This document shows, in pieces, positions 36,285 to 47,496 of a stretch of DNA of 64,000 nucleotides; within the stretch, counting starts at the first letter, position 1; each line of letters opens with the position of its first letter. The stretch comes from Choristoneura fumiferana. Its lineage: Eukaryota > Arthropoda > Insecta > Lepidoptera > Tortricidae. The DNA is taken from positions 14,080,678-14,144,677 of the forward strand of contig NC_133494.1 of NCBI RefSeq assembly GCF_025370935.1. Reading direction: 5' to 3'. Below the pieces are notes generated by a model. The model was given only the letters and a program-made list of their open reading frames with translations. It made no database searches and was not told where the DNA came from. A program made the translations under genes and the position numbers.

Positions 36285-36445
36285 AGGATCCTAGCCGTAA
36301 CCCGCGACTTCGGCCGCGTAGAATTCGTTTCTCGATATCCCGCGGGAACTATACAATATTCCAGTATAAAACTATTCAATGCTTTAGACGTGATGAAGTA
36401 ACAAACAAACAGATTTACAAACTTCCGCTATAATATTATTTTGAT
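36285..36445 (+). repeat. Lepidopteran repeat (TTCGGCCGCGTAGAATTCG type)
   Basis: Starts CGTAACCCGCGACTTCGGCC and runs to ACAAACTTCCGCTATAATAT. Confidence 0.7.
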
Positions 36446-36900
36446 TTCCGGTTGTCCTAAGCGATTTCGAGTCCTATATGATGATAATTGAAGCATTGGA
36501 TGCAACAAGGGCGTATGTTGTAAAATAGAGTACGTAAAATAAAGAACTTAAGATATACAGATCTAAATAAACTCTGTAATTTCACAAGTAAAACAACTTT
36601 CACACATCTCTATATCATCATTAATCTGGCGAACGCTACGGAAACCATATCGAATTGAATCAGCTCCAGCACCAGTTAAGAAAGACCTATCAAAAACTCT
36701 AGGAATTCCCTTGAGCGGTCTTGTATCGTTGAGGGAAGAGCGGGTGGACAGGTCAAGTGACCTGGTTGGGTGGTGATTCGCTATCGCTACGTGAGTAATA
36801 AGTATGGAAGTGATCACCCACGCGCCGCCTACGTCTTCGTATCTATGTGGCGAGGACTTGGTGTTGGAGAAAGAGGAGCGGCTAATGTAGAAATAAAATA

Positions 36901-36987
36901 TACTGAGCGGCAAAAATCTGGCCCTCAAATGTATGCAGTAATAAGTAATTTTGCACGGAGAGTGGGCCAAATTTTGTGCCGCTGAGT
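36901..36987. repeat. Compact hairpin MITE (TACTGAGCGGCA ends)
   Basis: TACTGAGCGGCAAAAATCTG and GCCCTC (36901-36925) pair with GAGTGGGCCAAATTTTGTGC CGCTGAGTA (36960-36988). TATA-type sequence on both sides could be the target duplication. It lies inside the 154-residue minus frame at 36563-37027, which I reject. Confidence 0.85.
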
Positions 36988-37298
36988 ATATAATATTAGA
37001 ACGAGAGCGCTGTTTTTGGATTGTCATCGTGACGTCATCATCACATCAGGCGTTGTCAGAGTAGAGCAGTGAAACCCTAGGGTTCAATTTGAGTAAAACA
37101 AAATAAAGTTTTTAGACGTACCTATATTTAGCCCCTAAGGCTTAAGGGGAAAAAGAATCTCAAGGGCCGCGGATACGAGAGAATTGAGTTGGAAGGCGTT
37201 TCTCGGGGAGGCTTCCCGGAATCAGAGTCCGAAGCGGCGGCCACCGGTGCTGGACGAAGTCTAGTTCTAGAAAACCTGATTTCAAATTAAAAAAAAAA

Positions 37299-37343
37299 CA
37301 CATTCAAATCGATCCATCCGTTTAAGAGCTACGGTGCCACAGA
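37299..37343 (+). repeat. CCCCCGAC-type MITE fragment ending at the gap
   Basis: CACATTCAAATCGATCCATC and CGTTTAAGAGCTACGGTGCC match 46690-46730 in copy B almost base for base. Sequence stops at CACAGA. Confidence 0.85.
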
Positions 37344-37443
37344 NNNNNNNNNNNNNNNNNNNNNNNNNNNNNNNNNNNNNNNNNNNNNNNNNNNNNNNNN
37401 NNNNNNNNNNNNNNNNNNNNNNNNNNNNNNNNNNNNNNNNNNN
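37344..37443. other. Assembly gap of exactly 100 N
   Basis: One hundred unresolved bases. A fixed 100 is a common placeholder for a scaffold join of unknown size. The base before it ends the motif GGTGCCACAGA of a repeat whose intact relative in copy B (46593-46796) continues into a CAGA microsatellite, so the contig may have stopped in that tract. Confidence 0.99.
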
Positions 37444-38390
37444 GGCGGTGGAAGTATGTCGTGATTTTTATGCGATAAGTGACTTCTAAATTTGGAAAGA
37501 GCAATAATATTGAGTGAAGGTTGCATTTAGCTTTGTGTAATGAAATAGGTGCGATATGTATGCTAAGTTTCCGTACCTCAAGGAAAAAAAAGGAACTCTT
37601 ATAGGCTTATAGGATCATTCATGTGTCTATACAGCCAATTTGGTCCATACAATAAACTGATTGAATTGAAAATGAGCGTATTTATATAGGTAGATCGGTG
37701 ACCCAAATACGGACGTGTAACCTAAATAAATGAATTTAAAACTTGGACGACTTTCGGAGGTAAATTAGAAATGAAAAGTTTTGCAAACTACATTGTTTGA
37801 CATATTCGTTGAAATTAAAGGGAGTGATAATAATGAAGATTAGATGTATGATTATGTTTTTCATAATTAGACAGAAATCTGTGAACTGTTCAAAGATAGC
37901 TGTCACTGTATCAAGATCAAAATGAAAATATTGAAATATCAATTAAACAATTAAATGTTACCATTTTAAGGTCACATTATTATTTTTAATCGAGCTCAAA
38001 ACATTGAATGAGTTAATTGTTTTTAAATGCTTTATTTAACGTGCCTGTTTGTTGTTTATTATAGATATTATGATATTTTCTTGCAAGTTTATTTCATTTC
38101 ATTGAAAATTACTAACACCTCTTATTAGTTTACATTATGATATGTTAACACAAATTTATTATTGTTTGTATGAACATCGTGTTAGCTCTTTCTAACGGCG
38201 AATTGATTTGCATGTACCATTTATTGGTACACGAGAGTTACATTTTATTTAAAGTACAAGTTGGAGAGCGCCTGCGTCGATGGAACAAAATTAACACATT
38301 CCTACATGCTGTGTCTGTACGAACGGTCAGAAAAAAAAGTACGAGGAATGATAAAAAAATACTCGATTATTATTTGCTTCAACGAAATTA
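37444..38390. other. No recognisable feature
   Basis: First sequence after the gap, AT-rich, nothing supportable. If the copies are allelic, this should match sequence just left of the window. Confidence 0.5.
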
Positions 38391-38394
38391 ATCA

Positions 38395-38640
38395 TCATTA
38401 TATCAGCCATAGGACGTCCACTGTTAGGAGGGTTCGCCTATAGACCTCCAGTTGCTTCAGTCGGTCAGTTGAACAGATACAGCCACACACAGCCGACACA
38501 GCCGACAGCGTTGGGCGCCGAAAAGTTTCTCAAATGGAGACCACAGATCGGCAAGCGCAGCGTAGGACGTCCAACAACGAGACGGATGGATGACCTGGTT
38601 AAAGCTGCGGATTCGCGTGGATTCAGGCCGCTTCCAAAGC
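38395..38640. mobile_element. Two RTE fragments, tail-inverted then forward
   Basis: 38395-38460 is the reverse of the RTE-type terminus (CAGCCATAGGACGTCCACTG). 38500-38640 is forward RTE coding: CAGATCGGCAAGCGCAGCGT, GGACGTCCAACAACGAGACG and GATGACCTGGTTAAAGCTGC (KRSVGRPTTR..DDLVKAA). Opposite orientations imply inversion or two insertions. Confidence 0.7.
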
Positions 38641-38976
38641 TAATAGTATTATATCATAATTACGATATAGATCGCAATTGCGATTAAGATTTCGAATAGC
38701 TGATCGGATTTCCGGTGGTCAATGGAGTGACGCTCTAGCACGTAAGGCTATCCAAAATCTTTTTAATTCTTATAAAATCTAAGAAACGGCGTCTATACAC
38801 GATAGGTCGTTGCTGGTTAAAGGTACAATAGACGCACTTTATTGTCAATCACTCTTGGAATCACAATCGTTTTCACCACTTCTTTCCGTCACATGGTATG
38901 ACGAGGGTATTGGCATTGCTCTAATCGATCTTCCGTATTGTTTCTCAGGCACACGTGATATGCCAGACCAACGTTT

Positions 38977-39015
38977 AGGCATATCATGAAATGGCGCCAT
39001 TTCACGATATGCCTG
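38977..39015. repeat. Near-perfect palindrome, MITE core
   Basis: GAAATGGCGCCATTTC (38988-39003) is a perfect palindrome, extended by AGGCATATCAT and ACGATATGCCT on either side. Outer CCAGACC and TCTGGCG hint that the full hairpin runs about 38950-39032. Confidence 0.8.
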
Positions 39016-39486
39016 AATTTCGTGATCTGGCGGATTTTACGATTGGCCGCCGACATACACATAAACATTGGTAAGTTTGTAAATGCTCGACATGCCTCAT
39101 ACTCTCCAGTATGATACAGAATGTGTTTCTACTATGAAATTAATATTTAACGGTTTGAGCACAGTCTACGGGTGGTCTATCTGGGAATTCTAATTTGTAA
39201 GCTATCTCTGTTCAATGCATAGTAAGTAACTGCATATGTGCTAATCCCTTGAACCAGGCGTTTTTCGATTAAAAGTACATACAAGTTGAACGTGGGATGC
39301 AAGGAAATGTTATCGCGACTCGTGTTCTTACCCACTAGTGATTTTAATAGTATTTGATATCTTCATTATAGTTAAATCTGTAGTTTGATCTACTAACAAG
39401 AAGATAAAATGAGATCCTTGACACCTTGATCAAAAATTCCAAACGTAAACTCTAATCAAATAATAAGATATAAAAAAGTAGCGTGA

Positions 39487-39620
39487 GTAGTAAAACGAAG
39501 AGCACACATAACTCGAGTTCGTACGTACCAGTCCTCTCGCTCTCGTATTATTAATAGTATAATAGTGTCAGAGGGATCGCACGACACGAACTTCGAGTTT
39601 CCGAGCTTCGTAGTAGCCTG
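39487..39620. repeat. Short palindromic MITE, third copy
   Basis: CTCGAGTTCGTACGTACCAG, AATAGTGTCAGAGGGATCGC and GACACGAACTTCGAGTTTCC match the 4054 family; ends are diverged. Confidence 0.6.
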
Positions 39621-39649
39621 CTGCTTCTAACCGAAGCAACTGTAGGATA

Positions 39650-39720
39650 TAAATAGGGTAGGCCTATGTCCAACAGTGGTCGTCCAACGACTGATAGATG
39701 ATGATGATGATGATGATGAT
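39650..39720 (+). mobile_element. RTE-type 3' terminus
   Basis: GGGTAGGCCTATGTCCAACA GTGGTCGTCCAACG, then ACTGATAGATGATGATGATG. Confidence 0.8.
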
Positions 39721-41289
39721 ATTGTGTTCCACTGTCTGGTCAAGCTGATTAATGGCTTGTCCCACCTCTGTACAGTTTTAATATTAAACGGAACTCTTAA
39801 AAATATTGTCGACATTGCCACAAATCGCAACATCATACTGGCCACAAAAACAAAAAAAAATACTTCAAATTTAGAACGGAAGGCGCTCGCATGCGCGCAT
39901 GATTTTTATTACGACAAGAGAATAGAAATTTTGAATTATAGCATTACAAACTTGCTAAGCAGTTCACTGTGGCGCTGTCGGTTTCAAGTTAGTTTAAATT
40001 TGTATGCATGGATAGTAGTGCTAGTTCCGACCGACGGCAAAGTTAAGTTTGTAGTGCCGCAGCAATGGCGGGCGTTTTTGTTGGTCACGTATACAGATTA
40101 TAATGTGACCTTTGGGAGCGTACGTAGCTTGGTTAATACATTTTTTTCTCGAACTATTGCCTTGATTTGACCTGATCGGTTTAGGATGTATGCATATTGG
40201 TTATTTTTTAAAAATTAAAACTAGGTAAGTAGGTATTGGATTCTAGAAGTGTCAAGCTTCGAAAATAAAGTAAAAGACCAGATGGCAGTACAATCATTTA
40301 ATCTATGTACCTACTATTAAAACATATTTTTCATAGATTTTATATGGAAATACTTAATTATTTGACGTAAATTGTTTACCAGCACTGTTGACTATTTATT
40401 TGTTCCAGGCAAATAAAAATCACTTTTGGAGTTAATTAATCTGGTTTCTCAAAGTTTCTTTAAATTGGATCACGCTTAGAAATATAACTTCATGGTGTCA
40501 ACTACCCAGTTATTTTTAAATTATTTTTATTCACTGATTATGAATGAATAAAATAATAGAGATAGGATGTTATACCAGAGAAGAGAAATTTTAAAATCAT
40601 TGAGCAGTTATCTTTTTGCTACTGTGTATTAAAATGTCTATTTTCTAACTAAAAATGGTAAACAAACTGTTGCAGAATTGAAAAAAAAACTACAAAGAAA
40701 TATTTACAACTATTCAATTACTGACGCTATCCTAGATAGATAATCAAACTAGTTCTAACCAGTTCACGAATCACAAATACTACTTCAGACACTACATTGT
40801 AACTTTAAGCTGTACGACTAGCCTCGTTACACAACATCAAAACAGTTGCAGTACCAAAACCACGCACTCCCATCTCAGCAGAATCTACTGAGGCAGGTGT
40901 GGCCGCGGCCTAAGATCACCGATATGCTAAACCGTTGGCATTTGTACCACGCATCGGCGCTTTGTTCTATAATCGAATCTGTGATACATTTACTGTGCAA
41001 TCTTCTGTATTAGAGTTACCGTAATGCTCTATAAGAGTTTAATAACCGCTGTGTATTGCGGTGAGTTTTGGTTGGTGGATCCTATGATATCTATTTTTTT
41101 CGTGAATTATTGTGTGAAACTTTTTTTATTAATCCATTTCCTAATTACAAACATTATTGCATTATCATTAGCACGAATATTACATATATAGTTAAGTTTA
41201 TACACTATTAAATTAAATTACAAACACTATATTTTCTGAGTAAGCGAATTGTAAATTGTTAAGAGGTAATACATTTATTTAAACCTAAA
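39721..41289. other. No recognisable feature
   Basis: The 164-residue plus frame (39676-40170) begins in the (GAT)n tail of the RTE fragment and has no recognisable domain; not called. Confidence 0.5.
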
Positions 41290-41790
41290 CCTATACCTCT
41301 ATATTCAACTAATATTATAAATACGAAAGTTTGGAAGTGTATGTAGTGTCTATATTTGTTACTACATGCTAAAAAGAATTTGGATGAAATTTGGTATACA
41401 TTTGAATTTTGAAGTACAACCGCTGGGATAAGAAATAATGACGATGTAAATTTTTTTTTGGGGATTTTTGGCCTATCTCTGTATTTTGTACGAAATTTGA
41501 TACCTAAAGCTAGAAGTCTGGTTAAGCTACATTTTATCCCAAAGTTCCCACGAAATTGGGTTAAAATCCCAAATGTTCTCCCATTAGTATTAGAGACATG
41601 AAATCCAGCGCGAGTTTTTGTTATGCATCGTAACTGAAATTACACGATGTAACTTTTGGGAATTCCCACGAAATTTTTGCAAAAATCCCCGGAAACTTTA
41701 ATTCATTGCTAAATTTATCAGTTTCTTCTTAATAAATATCATGTGACAGCGGACAGTTTATGCGAGCAAAGCTGCTTTTTAAGTATTGTA
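41290..41790 (-). repeat. Lepidopteran repeat, inverted, long copy
   Basis: Starts ACTAATATTATAAATACGAA AGTTTGGAAG, carries TTTGGATGAAATTTGGTATA and ends near GCGAGCAAAGCTGCTTTTTA. Confidence 0.7.
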
Positions 41791-42291
41791 TTTAAACAAA
41801 CGTTCTCCTCCAATCTCTTAGCACAAATATACGTACGTTAGTTGTGTATATTGTGCTCTTAACCAACCGTACCAAATAACTCCGAATGCACTATTAACCC
41901 TATCTTATCTTTCTAATTAGCAGATACCAATTTGCACCGATTGTTGGCTGCGCCCGCGCCGCAAACACATATACGAAATGTCAACCAGGCTGTTAGCACT
42001 TTTGCTGGCTAATTAGTAGTGTTGTTACATCGATTGTTGCACTATCGATTGGGACTGAGCAATCGATTTAGGTATTTTTAATCGTGTTTAAGCACTAACA
42101 CGCTAGTGACACTAGACACTGCTCACCATTAGATGGATTGCTTCAAAAATTTTGATTCAAACTTAATGAACGATTAACTGTCTTAATATTGATCACATGA
42201 ACAAAATCTGCGTTTTACAGTACAAAATTTCGTCATCTTCCATCTTGATTTAAAAGTGAAAAATCCTCAAGAGGCGATTACGAACCGGAAG
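41791..42291. other. No recognisable feature
   Basis: Sequence just left of copy B's first matched base; whether the duplication extends into it cannot be tested here. Confidence 0.5.
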
Positions 42292-42861
42292 ACAAAGCTT
42301 TTGCTAGACAAGATGGACTGACCAATTATTGATTTATACCAAATTGGTATAATTAGATTTTAGTATTGGCTTAAATGTTTAATTCTTTTTATTTTAACTA
42401 GAACTAACAATACTTTATAACGTAAGAAAAGAAAATTACAGTTATAAAATTGTGTCCAGGTGTAGCTCCTTTTCTTGGCCTATAAACCAATGAAGCTAGA
42501 GATTGACTAAGTACTTTCTTTTTAAATTATCACGATATTGGAAAGCATATTTTAAATTTTCCACGGTGGCGAAACCACGAGACTAAACTTTAAATAAATA
42601 ACATTTTTCAAAAGTATATCTTGGAGTATAATAAACTAATTTTCCATACAATACGTCGGCGACATCGCCCGGCACAATAATAACGTATTATTGCGATCTG
42701 ATCCGCATTATTTGCTATTTATCCGCGCTCTGTGCATGACAATTTAGATTATTCAACGGTCACACACTGCAGAGCACTGTACCTACAGATAATTCTGGAG
42801 ACATCATCAAAATCAACTCTACGTAAATGTATACTAAGCTGTGGCCGTATTGTCTAAATCA

Positions 42862-42997
42862 GAGTTTAGACTTGCAAGCAAAATCGTGCAAGTTGCATTA
42901 CATTGCGAGGCCGTAAAGTCAACGAGTTTGTAGTGGTAAATCGAGCGCCGCAATGTAATGCAACTTGCACATTATTCTTGCAAGTCTGACTAAACTC
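42862..42997. repeat. Hairpin MITE, copy B (intact)
   Basis: GAGTTTAGACTTGCAAGC at the left outer end pairs with CTTGCAAGTCTGACTAAACTC at the right, and the inner 22 bp arms match those of copy A. The pair shows A lost the left outer arm. Confidence 0.85.
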
Positions 42998-43194
42998 GGC
43001 TTAACGCTCTGACGTTCGTAATCACATTCACCATCTCCGTCCGCCCTCGTCTTATAACGTGTGACAGAAAGGACGACTGTGATTCCAAGTGTGTTGGGCA
43101 ATAGGGCCTCTATTTAGTATTCCCGTATCGTAAGAATTTCCCAATCAGCACTGGGCCTACGTTGGAACTGCGGCCCAAGCCCTTTCAAAGTCAA

Positions 43195-43440
43195 AGTCAA
43201 AGTCAAAATATCTTTATTCAATTTAGGCTATAACAAGCACTTATGAATGTCAAAAAAAATCTACCACCGATTCGGAAAAACCTCTGTTGAGAAGAATCCG
43301 GCAAGAAACTCAAATTTTCGTTCTGAGAGGAGGCTCTTGCCTTGCAGTGGTGGTGGTGGTTATCATCGTATTTTAACATGAAATTCATCCACATTTTTGT
43401 TTTGTACAACCTTTGCAGGAGTTTTGTTAACATAAATCTT
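43195..43440 (-). mobile_element. 3' fragment of LINE with (TTTGAC)n tail, copy B
   Basis: Counterpart of 855-1105 with a slightly longer AAAGTC tail. Confidence 0.7.
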
Positions 43441-44222
43441 ATACACACATAGCGGTCAAACTTATAACACCCCTCTTTTACGTCGGGGGTTAAAAATGAA
43501 ATCATGGACCACTAATCTCACAACAACAATAACAATTTCTATTATAGGCATATGCCTATAATTAACCTAATTGATTAGGAACAGTCGTGGTCGATCATTT
43601 CTAGAATCACCCTGTATCTAAACAGGCCAGCCAGACACAGAAAAAAGATAACATTATTGAGTCAATATGAACCTCCTCAGCTCATCCCGGAAAAATATTG
43701 ACAGCTTTACGAGTATGTCCAAGTTTTCCAGTGCAATCCAATTTGTAGTTTTAATTTTGGCAACACTATTGGGCGCACACACACACAGCCTTACATCAAA
43801 ATCCGATCACTAGTCTACCACTCGCTTACCACTCGTGCTTGTTTTTATGATAATCGAGTTTCATTTTCAACCTTGAACTCGCCAGTATTCCCATATTTCG
43901 CTTTCTATGACCACCATAAATCCTCATTTTGTTTACTTTACGCGTATAAAACAGCTTCGTTTGCTGAACAAACAGGACCTATTAGGGCTTATTTAATTAA
44001 TAGACTCCGAAAATAGCCCCCTTGTTTGAGGAGGGTGGATTAGGGTGTAGTGTACCTACGGGGCGTCAATGCACTGTTTATTTACATGTATGTTTAAAAT
44101 TACAACCATGCAGTGTAATTGTAACGCGCAGGTATAGTCGAATGCTAAAAATATATACATATACAGCCATAGTGACAAAATATGTATAAATCGATCTTAT
44201 GTTTAGTGGCATAAAGGTGTAG

Positions 44223-45326
44223 CTTAGAGCAACGCGGGCTTCCTACCGGAAGGGAGTAGCCTTAGCGGTCGATTACCTTTAAAATAATTCTGGCGTTTGT
44301 TGCGGGGGGAAATGTGCACACAAGTGCAGTTCCGCACACTTACATGCAAAAACAAAACTTGCTATTGACTGTAATGACGAGGTAGACACATAAATAATTC
44401 AACAATACACTAATAATTCGTGTACAGATGACTCAAAAACTCACACATTGACAGTAACATCACTAAGTTGTTCATCGGCGAAAACTCGGATTTATCGCTT
44501 GACCGATCCGAAATTTGTACGGATTAGCGGACACGATTTTGGTAAACGAATCCGACTATAATATACGACTTTGTTGTTTAAATGTAATTAAACGATAACA
44601 ATTTACTTAGGAGAAGATGGAAGATGGGTCACACGACGGGCTTGTGTGGGACGCCACTTGCTCTGACACGCTGGCTCCTTCCCATCTCCATGGAACCTGC
44701 AACAGAGCCGGTGCAGCATCCGAAGCGGCTGAAAAGACAAAAATATCGAAATACAGGGGTCTAGGCACCGAATATGACTTTCTCCCATTCGGTGTCGAGA
44801 CCCTTGGTCCGTGGGGTCCTAACGCTTTAAAACTTTTTAAAGAAATTTTATAAAGATTAGTAGCCGTCACAGGTGACCGAAGAGCTGCCAGCTTCCTCGG
44901 ACAAAGAATTAGCCTAGCTATTCAAAGAGGAAACGCGGCCAGCATCTTCGGGACCTTGCCTAAGGGGGTACTCTTTACGTAATTTGTTTTAGTTTTAGGT
45001 TCTATTTTTATTTTATGTAAGTTTTTTATTTTATGTTGGTACTTAAGTTTGTTAGTAATAAATTGCACATTTACTTAGGTGCATGTGAAATGTAACACCA
45101 TCTTTTTACAAGCTTGATGTCCCAGATCTCTTTTTACAGCAGAAAACTGAACAATTCGGCATTTTTAGCACTGCAGCGTTCACTCGCGCGACTCGATTCG
45201 GTCTAGTTTGAAATGCGAGTGTGCCTTGTTTTATAAAATTCGTATGCCCAGTTGGGCTTGTACTTTGATAGAGGGGAACGCGGCGAATGGTTACTTTCTT
45301 CCGTAGGAAGCCCGCGTTGCTCTAAG
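44223..45326. mobile_element. 1104 bp TIR transposon with 8 bp target duplication (copy B)
   Basis: CTTAGAGCAACGCGGGCTTC CTACCGGAAG at the left pairs with CTTCCGTAGGAAGCCCGCGT TGCTCTAAG at the right, about 29 of 30 allowing a one-base gap. AGGTGTAG is at 44215-44222 and 45327-45334. The interior has a block read as a decayed ORF (44617-44982) and about 250 bp of unique left sequence lost in copy A. Length and TSD suit a non-autonomous or internally deleted cut-and-paste element; superfamily unassigned. Confidence 0.85.
44617..44982 (+). pseudogene. Decayed mobile-element ORF fragment (WDATCSDT block), copy B
   Basis: From ATG at 44617 the frame reads through LVWDATCSDTLAPSHLHGTC, an Ala-rich helix-like stretch, YDFLPFGVETLGPWG and LKLFKEIL. 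TAA follows (44851-44853), then the frame continues as RLVAVTGDRRAASFLGQRIS and AIQRGNAASIFGTLPKG to TAA at 44980. The conserved look across a single internal stop suggests a once-coding C-terminal domain. I recall similar blocks in invertebrate mobile-element proteins, but cannot verify this or assign an activity. The stop is shared with copy A, so it predates the divergence of the two copies. Confidence 0.55.
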
Positions 45327-46320
45327 AGGTGTAGGTATAAATGCGCTTCTATTGGTTGACAAACACATTCCACGGAACATCCTCCTCTTCTCTGGTGGAA
45401 ATACTACCTTAAAGCGTCGAGTAAAAATATAAATAAATGTAAAAAAAGATTGGTTAACACTTCTGAGTATTTTGCAACTTTATCGTCTGGAAATCCTAGA
45501 ATGGCAGTTAATTGAGAGGTTGAAACCTATTTTGTCCCAGTCAAAGAATATTATAAGCAGAGTTTTACGGTGGAACCTCACCCGATGTCACAAATCTGAC
45601 TACCTACAGTATCCAAATTGTCCATTGCTTTGTTTTTTATTAAAAGCTCAACTTGCACCTCCGAGATACGATCAAAGCTCTCGCTACCAGTATTATTGAT
45701 AGCGTGTCGTGGAAGCTCCGCGTGTGATGTGGGGATTTAGATAGAGTACAGAGAGCGTCAAAAGCTTGTACCTATAATATCTAGGCAGTTAATCACTAGC
45801 AGCCCAGAGACAACTCCTCAAAGCGAGGCGTCGAGTGTTTCGCTGTTCATTGCTCGGCCGAGATGCTTGTCACACTGAGGTTACTTGACAGTACACGCAT
45901 TGAACAGAGATGATACTCAACGTGCCGTTGGTCACGCGTATACGTGGTCGGGCTGCCAGACGGTTTGGGTAATGATATGTCAACGGTAGCTGATGAATAT
46001 TGGTAGTTTTTAAGTAGCAGTTGAGTAATTAGGATTTTTTTAAATAAAAAAAAAAAAAACATTTATTATCAGGCGTTTAACGTCCATAGATGTCAACAGG
46101 GGATCACGAAATTTGTTAGTAACAATTATTCTTATAAAGTATATTAGTAAAGATGATTTTGGAAACTAATTTCGTGAATCAACACAACTACTGAAACAAT
46201 TAATATCAATTGAAAATTAAAAATGTCAATGTACTTATTAAAATAAAATTATAAAATTATTAAGAAGCCGTGGCAGCCAAGTATCTATGGCCATGCATTG
46301 AGTAAGCAGCACGGTATGCT

Positions 46321-46443
46321 AGGGACTACTACGAAATTCGAAAATCGAAGTTAGTGTCGTACCATTCCTCTGACACTTATACTATTGAATATGAGAGTGA
46401 TAGGGACGGTACGATACGAACTCCGAATTTCGGTGTAGGCCCT
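46321..46443. repeat. Short palindromic MITE, copy B of 4054
   Basis: Same hairpin as in copy A with one or two substitutions. Confidence 0.75.
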
Positions 46444-46592
46444 CAGGGCTAGTGCTGGTGGCGCGCTGCTGCGGCGCAAACTATCAGCTGCAGACCCTAA
46501 AATCGACCCAATGCACGAATGGTCGGGTCATAGGTCAAAATTTATGTTTTTGCTCACGGAATTGACCGTGGAGTTTTCAGGAGTTCATTTGC

Positions 46593-46796
46593 AAAAAACC
46601 CCCGACTTTGTTACTTCAAAGCTCAATAACTCTAATACGGCTGAACCGATTTTGATGAAACATGTCTAAGAACTATTGCTAAGCACCGCATTCAAATCGG
46701 TCCATCCGTTTAAGAGATACGGTGCCACAGACAGACAGACAGACACACATAGCGGTCAAACTTATAACACCCCTCTTTTTGCGTCGGGGGTTAAAA
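46593..46796. repeat. MITE with AAAACCCCCGAC...GTCGGGGGTT ends and (CAGA)n
   Basis: AACCCCCGAC at the left and GTCGGGGGTT at the right are inverted. CAGACAGACAGACAGAC runs at about 46728-46745. It lies in a block of about 370 bp (46536-46905) absent from copy A. Fragments are at 1121, 43443 and 37299. Confidence 0.75.
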
Positions 46797-46996
46797 GTCA
46801 CCCTTGAAATTTACCATTGTTGGCAACCTTGCGTGGACAACTCCAGTTTCCAGCTGTTTGGAATGCTGCAACCCAGACGCTTGCCGACCAAAGGGTTAAA
46901 TCAAGTTATGCTTTATTATGTACAAACTGACTTTATGACTACTGAATGGAGGGTTTCGGCTTCATTAACGTTCTATAACACCAATTCGCAAAAACT

Positions 46997-47496
46997 CAGT
47001 GTCTTTTCGTCCAAATTACCGCAGTGTTTGATGTCAAAATTCTTTGACCAGTGTGTGTTGCCAGTGATGACATACGGATCTGATACGTAGGCGCTAACGA
47101 TGGACCTCATGAGAAAAGTCAAAGTCACTCAGAGGGCTATGGAGAGGGCTATGAACGGATTTCTCTGCGGGATAGAATTAGAAATGATTATATCCGCAGT
47201 AGAACTAAAGTTACCGACATAGCCCGAAGAATTGCGAAACTAAAGTGGCAGTGGGCGGGGCACATTGCTCGCTGGACTGATGGCCGATGGGGTCAAAAGG
47301 TTCTCAAATGGCGTCCACGGACCGGGAGACGAGCTGTCGATAGCCCTCCAAGAAGATCGAGCGACGACTTGGTTAAGATCGCGGGATCGCGGTGGATGCG
47401 GAAAGCACAAGATCGGTCTGAGTGGAGAGCCTTGGGGGAGCCCTATGTCCAGCAGTGGACGTTCTTTCGGCTGACATGATGATGATGATGATGATG
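46997..47496 (+). pseudogene. RTE-clade LINE 3' fragment, copy B
   Basis: Same fragment as 4360-4824 but keeping the roughly 40 bases lost in A (RAMERAMNGFLCGIELEM). A nonsense change after YGSDT (TAG) is private to this copy. Ends in (GAT)n. Confidence 0.85.

Noticed and set aside
36563..37027. 154-residue minus-strand frame
   Set aside because: It spans the hairpin MITE at 36901-36987 and shows no recognisable domain.
39676..40170. 164-residue plus-strand frame
   Set aside because: It starts in the (GAT)n tail of an RTE fragment, giving a poly-Asp start, with no domain.
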